The position numbers and the translations under genes were made by a program. From Brassica napus (taxonomy: Eukaryota > Streptophyta > Magnoliopsida > Brassicales > Brassicaceae), in contig NC_063450.1 in the NCBI RefSeq assembly GCF_020379485.1, positions 26,202,137 to 26,266,136 of the forward strand: a DNA stretch of 64,000 nucleotides, read 5' to 3'. This document shows positions 22,734 to 34,500 of this stretch, piece after piece (the first letter of the stretch is position 1; the number at the start of each line of letters is the position of its first letter). The notes below the pieces were generated by a model that was given only the letters and a program-made list of their open reading frames with translations, was not told where the DNA came from and ran no database searches.

Positions 22734-23633
22734 ATGGATGCTATTGAACTCTATTCCCCTCCTACACTAGACACAGTGAACTCAGTGACAGTAAAACTCA
22801 CCGAGAGAAATTACCTCTTATGGAAGAACCAGTTCGAGGCCTTTCTCAAAGGTCAACGTCTTCTAGGGTTCGTCACTGGTGAAATCCCCCGTCCTCCACC
22901 AACGATTCTGGTTCCAGGCATCAACGGCACAACAACTCCGGTGATAAACCCCGACCACCACACCTGGTTTCAAACAGATCAGGTAGTAAAGTCATGGCTT
23001 TTGGGTTCTTTCTCCGAAGATATCCAAAGCTTGGTAGTCTCCTGCGACACTTCTCACGAGATCTGGGTTACTTTGTCTAAACACTACAACCGCCCAACGT
23101 CGTCTCGCCTGTTTGAGCTCCAGCGGAAGCTCCAGACAGTCGCAAAACAAGACAAATCTATGTCGGAGTATCTAACGGAAATCAAGTTGATTTGTAACCA
23201 ACTTGCTTCTATCGACAGTCCTGTGGCTGAAAGGATGAAGATCTTTGCTGCATTACAAGGTCTTGGAAAAGACTATGAACCACTCATAACTAGTATTGAA
23301 GGCGCCGTCGATATGATGCCAAACCCTACTCTCGAAGATCTGGTGCCTCGTCTGCATAGTTATGATGCTCGCATTCAAAGATACAATCTTTCCACCGATG
23401 TCTCACCGCACCTTGCCTTCAACACACAAAGATCTAACTTCCAAGCAAACTACTACAACTCAAGAGGCAGAGCTCAGTCAAACCGGAGGTTTGGTGCAAA
23501 CAGAGGTCGTGGAGGTTTCTCTACCAGAGGAAGAGGTTTCCATCAACAACTATCATCATCAGGGTCTCAGTCTGGCTCGTCTGTTTCGTCAATGTCCTCA
23601 GATGACAGGCTTTCCTGTCCATTGTTAGACTAA
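22734..23633 (+). CDS. Copia E gag
   Basis: Capsid-like gag protein of the UBN2/retrotrans_gag type: SVTVKLTERNYLLWKNQFEA at the start, a central helix-rich part (SWLLGSFSEDIQ; SRLFELQRKLQTVAKQDKSM) and a C-terminal RNA-binding tail rich in Arg and Gly (RGRGGFSTRGRG). The frame begins 28 bp after the 5' LTR and is intact for 299 residues. It then runs into foreign sequence at about 23608, so the zinc knuckle and the start of the protease are missing; the last residues (LSCPLLD) are from that insert. Confidence 0.88.
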   Translation: MDAIELYSPPTLDTVNSVTVKLTERNYLLWKNQFEAFLKGQRLLGFVTGEIPRPPPTILVPGINGTTTPVINPDHHTWFQTDQVVKSWLLGSFSEDIQSLVVSCDTSHEIWVTLSKHYNRPTSSRLFELQRKLQTVAKQDKSMSEYLTEIKLICNQLASIDSPVAERMKIFAALQGLGKDYEPLITSIEGAVDMMPNPTLEDLVPRLHSYDARIQRYNLSTDVSPHLAFNTQRSNFQANYYNSRGRAQSNRRFGANRGRGGFSTRGRGFHQQLSSSGSQSGSSVSSMSSDDRLSCPLLD

Positions 23634-24062
23634 GAGATCTCGTTATCCTAATACTAAAAACCTAATTCTTCTCTTTTATTTTTTTTCTGTCGTGATACGT
23701 GAATCAATTCATGAAGCTTGGTTGAAAGTCTGAAACATGATCCAATTTGGTTTTAAAGTCAAGGTAATTATTTTATGTCTTTTAACTTTATGAGTAGTTT
23801 CTCTTCTCTAAATTCTAAATTCACTGTTACATTGAGATGTTCTAGATTTTTTTATTTAATTTAGAAAGTAAAAGCTATGGAGACATAGAGAATTAAACCC
23901 TTCTTAGCTTTAGTGGGACGTAGACAAATATAAAATTATGCTAGGATTGTTTTAAAGCTTGTGAATGAAACGGTTTATTGGAGAGGAATTATGCATTTAT
24001 GCATTTTTGCAATTAAGAAATTTTTATGACCCACGTCCATATTTTTCCTGGCTCTGCCACTG
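23608..24062. other. Foreign insert replacing the gag-pol junction of copia E
   Basis: Copia E coding sequence stops after SSDDR and resumes at SGATAHVTNS of the protease. Between lies about 450 bp of AT-rich DNA unrelated to copia, while the zinc knuckle and part of the protease are absent. The right edge reads CTGGCTCTGCCACTG, which looks like a transposon end in inverse orientation (CAGTGGCAGAGCCAG). I cannot find a matching left end or a target duplication. Confidence 0.55.
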
Positions 24063-27000
24063 CTCAGGAGCAACGGCTCACGTTACCAATTCACCTCAAC
24101 ATCTCGCATTCACTCAGCCTTACAGAGGAAGTGATGCAGTTATGATTGGGGACGGTAACTTCCTGCCAATCACTCATGTGGGCTCCACTGATATAACATC
24201 TACCTCAGGTACTTCTCTTCCCCTTAAGGATGTGTTGGTTTGTCCGGGTATCACAAAATCACTGCTGTCTGTATCAAAACTCACACATGATTATCCTTGC
24301 TCGTTTGAATTTGACAATAACCGAGTGTTTGTTAAGGACAAGCAAACCAGAAGTGTCCTGAGACAAGGAAACACCCATGACGGTCTCTACAGCCTGAAGT
24401 CTTCACAGCCGCAATTCTTCTATTCAACAAGACAGATATCTACGAGTGATGAAGTGTGGCATAGGAGATTGGGGCATCCTCATGAGCAAGTTCTGAAGTA
24501 CCTGATCCAAAACAAGTCGATTGCAATCAATAAAAGTACCTTGAAGATGTGTGAATCATGTCAACTAAGGAAGAGTAGTCGTTTACCTTTTGCTGCGTCT
24601 AAGTTTGTTGCGTCAAGACCTCTAGAGAGAGTCCATTGTGATCTTTGGGGTCCATCACCTGTTACATCTAATCAAGGTTTCCGGTTTAATGTTATCTTTG
24701 TGGACAACTTTTCTCGCTTCTGCTTGTTGTTTCCGTTAAAGGCTAAGTCTGATTTCTACAACACATCATTATGTTTTAAAGGCTTGTAGAAAATCAGTTG
24801 TCAACCAAGATCAGTATGTTCCAATGTGATGGAGGTGGCGAATTCATAAGCAACAAGTTCATGGATCATCTGAGAAGTAGCGGTATACAAGAACTAATCT
24901 CTTGCCCTTACACACCGCAACATAACGGTTTGGCAGAACGTCGACATAGACATATCACCGAGCTGGGGCTTTCAATGATGTTTCAGAGAAAAACTCCATA
25001 GAAGTTCTGGGTCGAAGCATTTTACACTGCCAACTTCCTGTGTAATCTGTTACCTTCCTCGGTTCTTGATGACAGAAGAAGCCCTTTTGAAGTTTTGAAT
25101 AACAAAGCCCCCGACTACTCAGCCTTAAGATCTTTTGGATGCACTTGTTATCCAATGCTCAGAGATTTTCAAGCTACAAAATTTGATCCTAAATCCCTTC
25201 ACTGCGTTTTTCTGGGATACAATGACAAATACAAAGGTTATCGCTGCTTGTACCCTCCAACAGGGCGTGTCTACATATCAAGACACGTTCTATTTGATGA
25301 GTTGAGCTTCCCCTTTGCAACAATATACAAGAACGCTCACCCTCAAGCGGTAACTCCATCTCTAGATGCTTGGCAGAGAAGCTTCTTGCCATCGGTTACT
25401 AAGGACTCTGACAAAACGACAAGTGCAACAGATGCTCCGGTTGTCTCCTCAAGAGTGTCTCTACCTTCCAGGTCGTTAAATATCTTCTCAGAGACAGATT
25501 TTCCTCCACTACAGACCAGTTTAAGAGTTAATGGCTCAGCTGATAGTGCTACTAAAGTGACAGTCTCAAATCCTGAAGAATGTGTAAGCAGAACTACGTT
25601 GTCTGGACAGCACAATGTTCCTGTCTCAACATCTCAACACTCAATGATTACAAAGGTCAAAAGTGGGGATCAGAAAACTGAATCCCAAGTATGCAATGCT
25701 TACTCACAGAACATCAAACACAACTCCCACAACCGTGGATGCTGCTCTGAAAGATCCCCGATGGAACAATGCAATGAACGACGAAATAGGGACGTGCCTT
25801 GCTACAAAGACATGGTCTCTAGTGCCTCGCACACCTGAGATGCATGTTCTTGGCAACAGGTGGATTTACAAGAACAAGCTAAATGCTGATGGAACAGTAG
25901 GAGATCCGAGAGCAAGACTGGTGGCTCAGGGTAACAACCAAGAAGAAGGCATCGATTACTTGGAGACCTATAGCCCTGTGGTGAGAACAGCCACTGTTCG
26001 TATAGTCATGCATCTGGCTACGATCATGAAGTGGGAAGTGAAACAAATGGATGTGAAAAACGCGTTTTTACATGGAAATCTAGCAGAGACAGTGTATATG
26101 AGACAACCTTCCGGCTTTGTTGACAAAAATAAACCAGATCATGTGTGTCTCCTTCACAAGTCTCTCTACGGATTGAAACAGTTTCCTCGGGCTTGGTTCA
26201 ACAAATTCAGTGACTTCCTCATCGAGTTCGGGTTTGTTAGTAGCGTGAAGGACCCATCTCTGTTCATCTACTCACATGATGGGAACATAATCATGCTTTT
26301 ACTCTATGTGGATGATATGGCAATCACTGGTAACAGCTAAGCCATTCTTACTAAGCAGTTGACAGAGCTTAACTCAAAATTCATGATGAAGGATACTTCC
26401 TCGGGATCCAGGCTCAGTTTCATGACAATGGAATGTTTCTATCACAAGAACAATATGTTGTGGATCTATTGACAGTTGCAGGGATGGAGAACAACTCTTC
26501 AGTCAACACTCCTCTTCCACTTCAGTTGAATAACGTTCCGGATCAAGACACTCCGGTCTCGGATCCTTATTACTTTAGAAGCTTGGTTGGCAAACTGCAA
26601 TATCTTACTTTGACCAGACCTGATATTCAATTTGCGGTTAACTATGTGTGTCAGAATATGCATGCTCATACAGTTTCAGACTTCACAAACCTCAAAAGGA
26701 TTCTGAGATATGTGAAAGGTACCATGTCGATGGGGCTATCGTTCTTGAATGTTACTGACTGCACTCTGAGAGCATATAGCGACTGGGCTGGATGTTCTTC
26801 TACAAGACGCTCTACGGGAGGTTTCTGTACCTTCCTTGGACAAAACCTGATCTCTTGGTCATCACAAAAGCAGCCTACAGTGTCCAAAAGCTCTACAGAG
26901 GCAGAGTACAGAACGTTGTCTGAAACCGCGTTGGAACTAGCTTGAATCAGTCATCTTCTGAAGGAGCTGGGTATATCTCTTCCTATGACTCCAGAACTGT

Positions 27001-27323
27001 TTGGAGATAACCTATCATCTATCTATCTGACGGCTAACCCGGCCTTCCACAAAAGAACCAAACATTTTGAGACCGATTATCATTATGTCAGGGAGCGAGT
27101 CGCATTGGGCTCACTGGTGGTTCGTCACATCCCAGCTAGACTGCAGTTAGCAGATATCTTCATGAAGTCACTTCCAACGGCTTCGTTTCAGAGCTTGCGG
27201 TTCAAACTAGGCTTGGACATTCTTCCTACGCATAGTTTGAGAGGGGCTATTAACACAAGCTCCAACTCTCAAAATATGGTCGAGCCCAAACTAGTTCGAG
27301 CCCACACAAACAAGCCCACATAA
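24063..27323 (+). pseudogene. Copia E pol (protease, integrase, RT, RNase H)
   Basis: Broken polyprotein. Protease active-site text SGATAHVTNS; integrase HHCC region (H in WHRRLGHPHEQV, C in CESCQLRKSS) and core (DNFSRFCLLFPLK; QHNGLAERRHRH); reverse transcriptase from about 25860 (WIYKNKLNADG, QMDVKNAFLHG, and the catalytic YVDDM); RNase H and the usual C-terminal stretch (SSTEAEYRTLSE; RTKHFETDYHYVRER). Breaks: frame slip near 24789, a stop at 25000 (CAG to TAG type), a frame change around 25840, stop and deletion near 26340-26400, and TGA for Trp near 26945. The last residues run into the 3' LTR. Immobile on its own. Confidence 0.9.
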
Positions 27324-27629
27324 GATCAGTCTCAGTCTAGTCAAAGAGTTTCCCCAACGGCTCCAACACTTCACGACAAGAAGAGATATGAAGAAGAGAA
27401 GAGAAGAGGAAAACAGATAGCGACTGCTTGTACGAACCCGCGTGATGATCCTGCTTTGTACAACTCATTTGAGGCCCTTGGATTGTTGGGAGAAGAGAGA
27501 TGAAGACACATCAAGAGTTAACTAGGGCTTTCATAGTTTTCAATATAATCTTGTATTGAGACATTGTGAAACCTTAAGAAACAAGAAATAGAAAAGATAC
27601 TTTCAGAAACTTATTTCTTCAAACTTTCA
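27248..27629 (+). repeat. 3' LTR of copia E
   Basis: TATTAACACAAG to CAAACTTTCA, followed by the TCGTC target duplication. On the minus strand its end supplies a new stop codon for the mutase frame (TAA at 27613-27611). Confidence 0.93.
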
Positions 27630-29131
27630 TCGTCCAGCTTCTGCCTGTATTGAGCCAATCTCTGCAAGCAAAGAGAACCATCTAGGACAGAGAACTCAAA
27701 GAAGATGAAGATGGTAGAACAGTAGAAACGATGCCTAACCTTGGTATACGCATAGACACCAGCTTCTGTAGGACCAACAGGGCTTCCCCTCTTCATGAAC
27801 TTGCCGTCTTTGAAGATTTAGAGAAGTGGTATACTAGTCGATAGCTCCAGACTTATCACCTAACAACCAAAACCACAGAGAAAACTTCCATCATTCACCA
27901 CAAAAAAAGACAAACATAGTAATTAAGAATTTATATTTTAGCTAATTTCTTGTCACACCTCCTTGCAAGTCAATTTGTCTAGATACATTATGATAGACCG
28001 CAGAGAGTTCCCATGAGCAGCTACCATTACGTTCTTTCCAGCTGCAAGCTTTGGTTCTATCTGCAAATTGGTATGCCATTAGTATAAGAAACTCGAGAAG
28101 AAGTTAGAATGAGAATGAAAAAAAGAATTCTCTCATTACATTTTCAACAAAATAAGCCACTGCTCTCTCAGCACACATCTCTAAGCTCTCTCCTTCGGGA
28201 GGAGGAATGTCATAACTCCTACGCCATTCATGGACTTGCTGCTTCCCATATCTCTCCGCTGTTTCCTGCTTGTTCAGACCTTGCAACTCTCCATACCTAT
28301 ATCCAAAAGCTGATTAGCTGCTTTTCTATCTGTTCAAGCGCAGAACCAATGAAAGACAAGAAAGTTTACATTCTTTCGTTGAGCTGCCATGCAGGTATGA
28401 CAGGAACTGATTGATCTTTAGTTTCTTCACTGAACACTTGACTCCAAGATTTCGCCTGGTCGCTTTCGTTGTGTAATATGATAGGAACCTAGATTGGTTT
28501 AAATCCATTTATTAGTAAATGAAAAGATCAAGTTAGAAAGATGAGCTTGGTTTAGACATACTTTCTTGCGACAGTGTTGAATCATGGCAAGCATTGCAGT
28601 CATCTGAGCACGGATTAGAGATGATGTGAAGATAACATCGATAGGTATGTTGCTGATCCTCTTCCCTGCTTCAATAGCCTCTTCAACACCTTTCTCTGTC
28701 AATGGCACATCAACACACCCCGTGAAAAGATTCTGGGCGTTTCATAAAGACTCTCCATGCCTAATCAATATCAGAGCTGCTTCATCTAAAACATAGAACA
28801 AAAGGGTAAGTATACAAAACCAATAATGATTCTTATATGATATTGAAGAACTTCAAAGGAGCATATTACTTGATTTTTTCTGAGAGTTGTCAGGGATGGT
28901 GTTCTTAGAAGGAGACAAGAGAGTAGTGTTGTAAGAAACTGATGTCTGAGAGGCAGTTGCTTCAATCTTTGATAAGTTTCTCTTCCTTCTTGAGGTATAA
29001 TAACAAAGTGATGAATCGATCTTGAAACATTTTGTTGGCAGGAGCAGAGGCTGTCTTGAAGATTGAGAGCTTGTGGAAGACTGGTGAGAGACAAAGGAAT
29101 AGATTGATTGGTAAGACATAGCCGTTGACAT
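27611..29131 (-). pseudogene. Plastid 2,3-bisphosphoglycerate-dependent phosphoglycerate mutase, disabled
   Basis: A cofactor-dependent mutase gene (3-phosphoglycerate to 2-phosphoglycerate), by recall the counterpart of Arabidopsis At1g22170. Exons in frame by GT-AG: 29131-28870, 28785-28562, 28488-28370, 28296-28140, 28060 to about 27951, 27859-27740, 27661-27630. Exon 1 is Ser/Thr-rich like a plastid transit peptide. The phospho-histidine motif RHGES and the second catalytic stretch ([10 protein letters not shown]) are present. Two in-frame stops kill it: TGA in place of Trp in SL(W)N just after RHGES (exon 2) and TAA in place of Tyr in PLL(Y)IF (exon 6). Copia E cuts exon 7, replacing the final residues ESSEVICS by DESLKK. 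Splice sites still look good, so decay is fairly recent. No other frame break seen. Confidence 0.9.
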
Positions 29132-29368
29132 TCTGAAGGAAAGAAATCGAACTTGTGATTAGTTCTTTGACTTACGATGTTAATATTTAAACGTAAACAA
29201 CAGATGGAGAAATAAAATGGAAGAGAAGTGTTCTTTGAGTGTCTTATAGAGTTGGCGTTTTCAAATGATCGGCTTCCTCATGTAGTGACAAATAATGACA
29301 AATGAGACAACATGGAACAAACTGTTTTCGCATTTATACATTAGTTTTATATAGTTTTGAGGAAAAAC

Positions 29369-29590
29369 GTTTCTTAGCTACCCAAAGTATAGACTAATAT
29401 GGTGGAAACCATCCCAAGTATTGGAATATGTTAGTAACTACACCATGTTTATGTTAATGCATGTCATATATACGAAGTAAAATTTAATAGGGTGACATGT
29501 ATGACCATAAACATGGTGTAGTTATTGACATATTCCAATATTTTGAGATGATTTCCACTCTATTAGTCTATACTCGTGTAGCCGATAAAC
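29369..29590. mobile_element. Fold-back MITE with ~88-bp arms
   Basis: A left arm beginning GTTTCTTAGCTACCC and a right arm ending GGTGTAGCCGATAAAC-like text are inverse complements over about 88 bp with some mismatches (core words CATAAACATGGTGTAGTTA and ATATTCCAATA). A loop of about 50 bp lies between. No coding capacity. Superfamily not assigned because no clear target duplication is visible. It lies upstream of the mutase pseudogene. Confidence 0.8.
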
Positions 29591-29776
29591 TTTTTTTCTA
29601 GTTTTGAACAAATTTTATATTACATTAAAAGTTATAATTATGATGTTGAGTAATACAATTGAATAAAATAGTGGGAAAACAAAACAACCTCTCGAACTCT
29701 TTCTCGAAAAAGAAGAAAACAAACAACCTCTCGTGTGGTTGTAGAGACAATTACTTCGGTAATAAATCTTATCAAA

Positions 29777-30618
29777 TTTTTCTTTTTTTTTTGGTAAAAA
29801 TGTTAAAATATTATTACTCGTTTTCAAGTTTTCAACAGAAGTACGGCGATAAGAAGCAGAAAAAGAAAATAAAATCTAAACAACAACCCGATCTAGTCTA
29901 AACGGAGACCAACACAACAAATCGAGCCGCTAGAATTGGGTTCAGCCAATCCGCACTTACCACTTGCCGCAAAAAGCAGAACCACGGTTATAACGAGAGA
30001 CGAACCCGGTAATTTTGGCCTCCCCGATGATCCGTTCTTTAAGATTTGGCTCGACTAAGAACAGCTCGCTGAAGACATCAAAAGCATCCACCAACACGAA
30101 CATAACCAAACCAGAGGCCAAGCACACCCGCATTATCAGACCGAGCATTATTCGGATGAACAGCCACGAAGCAGCTGCACGACAAAGAAATATACAAAAA
30201 CAGGCTGAGGGCAGCCGCGCTCCACAACCACGCACCGGATCCTCAACACAAGCCGGATGAGCCCATCCACCGAAGGCAGAACGCTGAACAAACTGACTCC
30301 CGTGCTGGGAAAATGAGCTAACGCCAATACGACGCAAGAGACTTCCTACCCCGTAGACCCCACGGAGAGGAGAGAATCCCAGACCTTGAGAACCAAGGCA
30401 CTGACAACAATAGATAGGAACCGCCGGAAGAAAGAACATATCCAGGACGGAGGAGCCCTCCACTGTAACCACGCGCCGCAAATCACAGAGTTTCGCCGTA
30501 AATCTAAGAAAGGAAAAACGACTCCGGACGAAACCCTACCCAAAGAACCGACTCCAACCTCCCGCCGTCGCACACCAGCCTCACAGAGTTTCGCCGTAAA
30601 TCAAAACAAACTTGTTCC
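29777..30618 (-). mobile_element. 842-bp non-autonomous retroposon with poly(A) and target duplication
   Basis: Direct repeats AATCTTATCAAA at 29765-29776 and 30619-30630 flank a GC-richer block. On the minus strand it ends in a poly(A)-like tail (ACCAAAAAAAAAAG). It has no long credible gene; a 174-residue open frame (30481-29957) resembles nothing I know and is probably chance in GC-rich sequence. An 18-bp word AGAGTTTCGCCGTAAATC occurs twice (about 30487 and 30584). Size, tail and lack of coding recall the Sadhu-type retroposons of Arabidopsis; that link is only a suggestion. Confidence 0.65.
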
Positions 30619-30630
30619 AATCTTATCAAA

Positions 30631-31301
30631 GTTTGAGACAGCAAATTAAACAGCTCTTCTATGCCTTCAATGAGCACCACCCCAAATCATTGCCTTTTTC
30701 TTGATCTAGAGGGTTCGGATTTCGATTGCAGAAAAAATAATGGAGTTCTTTTGCTACAAGTATATCATTTGTTATTTGCTTGCAATTAAATTTACAAACT
30801 CAAAAGGTTTTCGTATACCTCATTCCACCCAAAATAATTATCACAAAATTCAAATTTCATTTCCACGTTATTGTTTTTGCTCATCTCATTTTCCATTTAA
30901 AATTTATGATATGGATTATGGAATATACGGTCTGAATATTCTTTGGCCATTCCAAAACTCCAAAAGAAAAAATGTATTCAGTAACTGTAAGGAAACAGTT
31001 GGCCACAACGAATATACTAAAGTCATATATTTTTTTATTTTACCAAAGTCATATTTCATACGCAATACATAAAGTGTCATCATAAACAGTTGTCGAGAGG
31101 TGGTTAAAAAAGAAAAACAGTTGTCGAGAGCATTGGATTTACGTGCCTTCAAGTGACGCGGTTGCATTGGCCAACGATCGAGATCCATCATGTGTGGGTT
31201 TACAAAAGTTGATAGGCTTTATAGGTCCTTTAAAGCCCATTTATAAAGTTATAGGATTTAATTAAACCTATAGGCATTCTCACGACGAATCAACCTTAAA
31301 G
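30631..31301. other. AT-rich intergenic sequence
   Basis: No gene recognised. It contains a 16-bp direct repeat AAACAGTTGTCGAGAG at 31084-31099 and 31115-31130 around a 15-bp A-rich insert. Confidence 0.5.
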
Positions 31302-31512
31302 CGAATTAGTTTTTATTATTCATAACATAATGTATTCTTTATATATAGGAAATTATAAAAGGTATAGATCGTCATAGATAAATGGAAAGATTATAAATTC
31401 TAAACCAATAAAGAAAATAAAATTCTAATCATACAAAGAAAAGGAAAACCATAAGAAAAGGAAAAGTCTAAATCGCCTTTGGTTATGGCATTCACTTAAA
31501 CGGTTTATAACA
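31302..31512 (-). repeat. 3' LTR of copia D
   Basis: Matches the other LTR closely from TTATTCATAACATAATG rightwards to TATAACA. Its outer end (31302-31320) differs from the partner, so this terminus is eroded or the boundary is slightly off. Confidence 0.7.
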
Positions 31513-34500
31513 CTCCCTCTTAAATGTTATAACCATTAAGAGCTCGTAATACGCTTTGGATGTTGCCTTATTAAAACCTTACCAGTAAAATCCAAAGGGA
31601 TAAAACCATGGTTAAGGAAAAAGAGTACAACACGTATTACTCCCCCTGATTTGTACCTCACTGAAGGTCTTTAAGTCGACACATCCCAATCTGATGCGTA
31701 AGCTTCTTGAATGTAGAGGTCGGAAGTGACTTAGTGATTAGGTCGGCTGAATTGTCGCTTGAACGAACTTGTAGCACTTGGACCTCACCGACAGATTTGA
31801 CACTACTCACTGAAACTTGAATATCTTGATGACCGTAGGACCAAATGACTTCGAAACACTTGGAAATCGAAGCTAACATCCATGTATAACTTCAGTCACA
31901 CGTCTAGATCTTGGAAGATGGGAATATCTAGCAATATTTGGGATATCGGTCGAAATTTGGTATTCTGAGACAGCTTGTACATGTCTCACAAAAACAGTCA
32001 TATCTCAAGTTATATCATCTGGAATGACTTGATTCAAATTGGAGATGAAAGTAGACTCAAAGATCTTTCTCTGGACGCCAAGTCCATATTTTATTTCCAT
32101 CTAGAAGGTCTTTTTTGATTCGCAAACATTTGACTTTCGTTTCTGTCCCGCGAATGGAATGTGTTCATACCTTGATTCCTTTTAAAGTATGACTGATCTT
32201 TGATCATTCTCTTCTCAGTCTCAAAAATATATTAGAAGATTGATATCTTTATCACTTAAGTGATAACGTTCCTCTTTAGGTATCTATCATTAAGTGTTCT
32301 TTGTTGCCTCCTTAAAACCTTAACATGGAAAACCTAATAGGACAAAAACCATGATAAGGAAAAATGGTACAACTACAAAACATCATCATATTTCTCCTCC
32401 TGGAAGCATCATCTTAGGGAGATGTATTCTCATCATATATATAATCCTTTTAGGAATTGTTATAAGCATATTCTTAGAGAATAAACTTGTTTGATTGTGA
32501 GATAATCTCTTAGACCATTGGACTCTTGCCCATAACATTACTTTCACACAAGATCATATATTGGTCTATTTGGAATCCATGTCCAAATTTCCTTTTTATA
32601 AACAATCTTCTAAACATGTATATTGTACATACGAGCTATTCCCCCTCTTCTTATAAAATTAAATAGTATTACCATTCATCTTATCATACAAAATCACATC
32701 TTTCAATCATGAAAGAGATCTGTAAATTTTCCAATTTCATGGTACTTCGTGAGTAAGAATTATTTCCTTTATATACACAAAATACTCTTGCGGTAATGTT
32801 CTCGAGAACTAGTATTTACTGCTTTTAGCAATCCAAATTCTTAGGAGTTTACTGCTTCTTGCAATTTATATTATATTGAATCATTGACATCATTGTCATT
32901 TTCCAGTGGTTTTTAATTCTTCCCAGACTATAGAAACTTGAAAGTTGATGCTTCCACCACATGATGATGTGTTTTTTATAACAATTTCAGGTCTTTGTGA
33001 GAAATTTTGTGCAACTACTGTTTTGCGCCTCACAATTTTTTTTTTCATCATTTCATTGATTCTTTCACGTAAGATCCATTTATATGCCACTGGTTTTACA
33101 CCTTCAAGTGTATGGACTACTTGTCCAAATACTCTCTCTTTCCAAGAGATCTGCATCTATTGATTCTTTTCATTTTCGGCCATTTATCATATTGTGTACA
33201 CTTTTCAATAGATGGTTTATGATCCCCATTCTCATCAACTGCTACATTGCATGCATAAATATTTAACGATGTCGATTTGATATCGGTTCCATATTGTTCA
33301 AGACATGACATATCTATTTGAGATTTCTTTATTCTCAGGTACCTGAATTTCTTTCATGTCATGTTTTCTATCTCTTCTTGAGATTCTTAATATTTCATTC
33401 CTCGATTCTGCCATTCTCATTCATGCTCCTTTTTTCAAAGATTATTATATTTGGAATCGATAGGTCTATCACGCTTCAGGTGATCTTTAGACTCATTAGC
33501 AGTTTGGAATTGTCATTCTGGGACATCTATATTAACTAGAGCATTTACAGCTGGTACTTGTGACTTAATCACTTTCTTAGGGTCAGTTAACGAGTCTGGC
33601 ATCTCATATGTTAATCTTTGTAATAGAATTATCTCTATACATTTATTTTGGACTTCTATTTGCGCTCTTTAGTCCGAGGATCAATGATAATTCATTTCAA
33701 CACGTTAATTCTCGAACTGATTATTTTCTTCCCCTAATGTTGGATAGACTAACTTTGAATCTTTAAATAAATCTTGTAAAATCTTCTAGATTTTATCATC
33801 AGTGGAGATTATATCCAACATATTCATAACCTCCTTTGAGGTCCCATCTTTTATTGATGTGGTGGAGTAACTACAACTTATCCAAATTTTCTAGATGGGG
33901 ATCTTTGGTTTCTGACCCAAAACCAATTTGATGGGGAGAGTTCTTAGTTACTCTTTGGCATTATGCAAATCAATGCTGCTGCATCTTATGTATAAACATT
34001 AGATACAATATGTTCATCATGTATCCTCACATGCATAAACTAATCATCAAAGGCTTGTGAATTCACCAGTATTACCAATTAGTCTTGCAAACATTAGGCT
34101 GCAGATCTATGACAAGGGTACATGCGACCTTCTTGTCGATGCATTAATTATAAACATATGGTGGATGATCAGTCCACCAGTGGGTGATCAAGCCCACAAC
34201 ATCTCCTTGTATAAATAGACTCCAAATCTTTTGATTGGTGAAAACCGTATTCTTATATTGCCTTATAAGTAAGCAGCATATAGAAGATCATTCGTAAGAA
34301 TCTTCTGGTTCTTCAATAAATGTTTATATGATTATCTTTCGCATTATTAATAAACCGGGATGGGATAACGGTCTTGCCAAACATTACACGTTCAGTAAAC
34401 TTTTGGTTTACTATTACATGTATCTCCATTTTCTAATCATTGTGTAGTACAATACAATAGTGCCTTGGGTAATACTTGTGATTGAAAGTATTCAACATTT

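Larger units (their letters stand above)
22319..27629 (+). mobile_element. Ty1/copia element E, structurally complete
   Basis: Two LTRs (387 and 382 bp), gag, pol remnants, a tRNA-Met-type primer site just after the 5' LTR (TATCAGAGC, 22709-22717), a short purine tract before the 3' LTR (GAGAGGGGC) and a perfect 5-bp target duplication TCGTC at 22314-22318 and 27630-27634. The LTRs differ at roughly a dozen sites by eye, so insertion is not very recent. It lies in the last exon of the mutase gene in opposite orientation. Both LTRs begin with TA, not TG, and end CA. Confidence 0.93.

Noticed and set aside
29957..30481. 174-codon minus-strand frame
   Set aside because: It lies inside the retroposon bounded by AATCTTATCAAA, has no family resemblance and overlaps open frames on the other strand, so chance is likelier.
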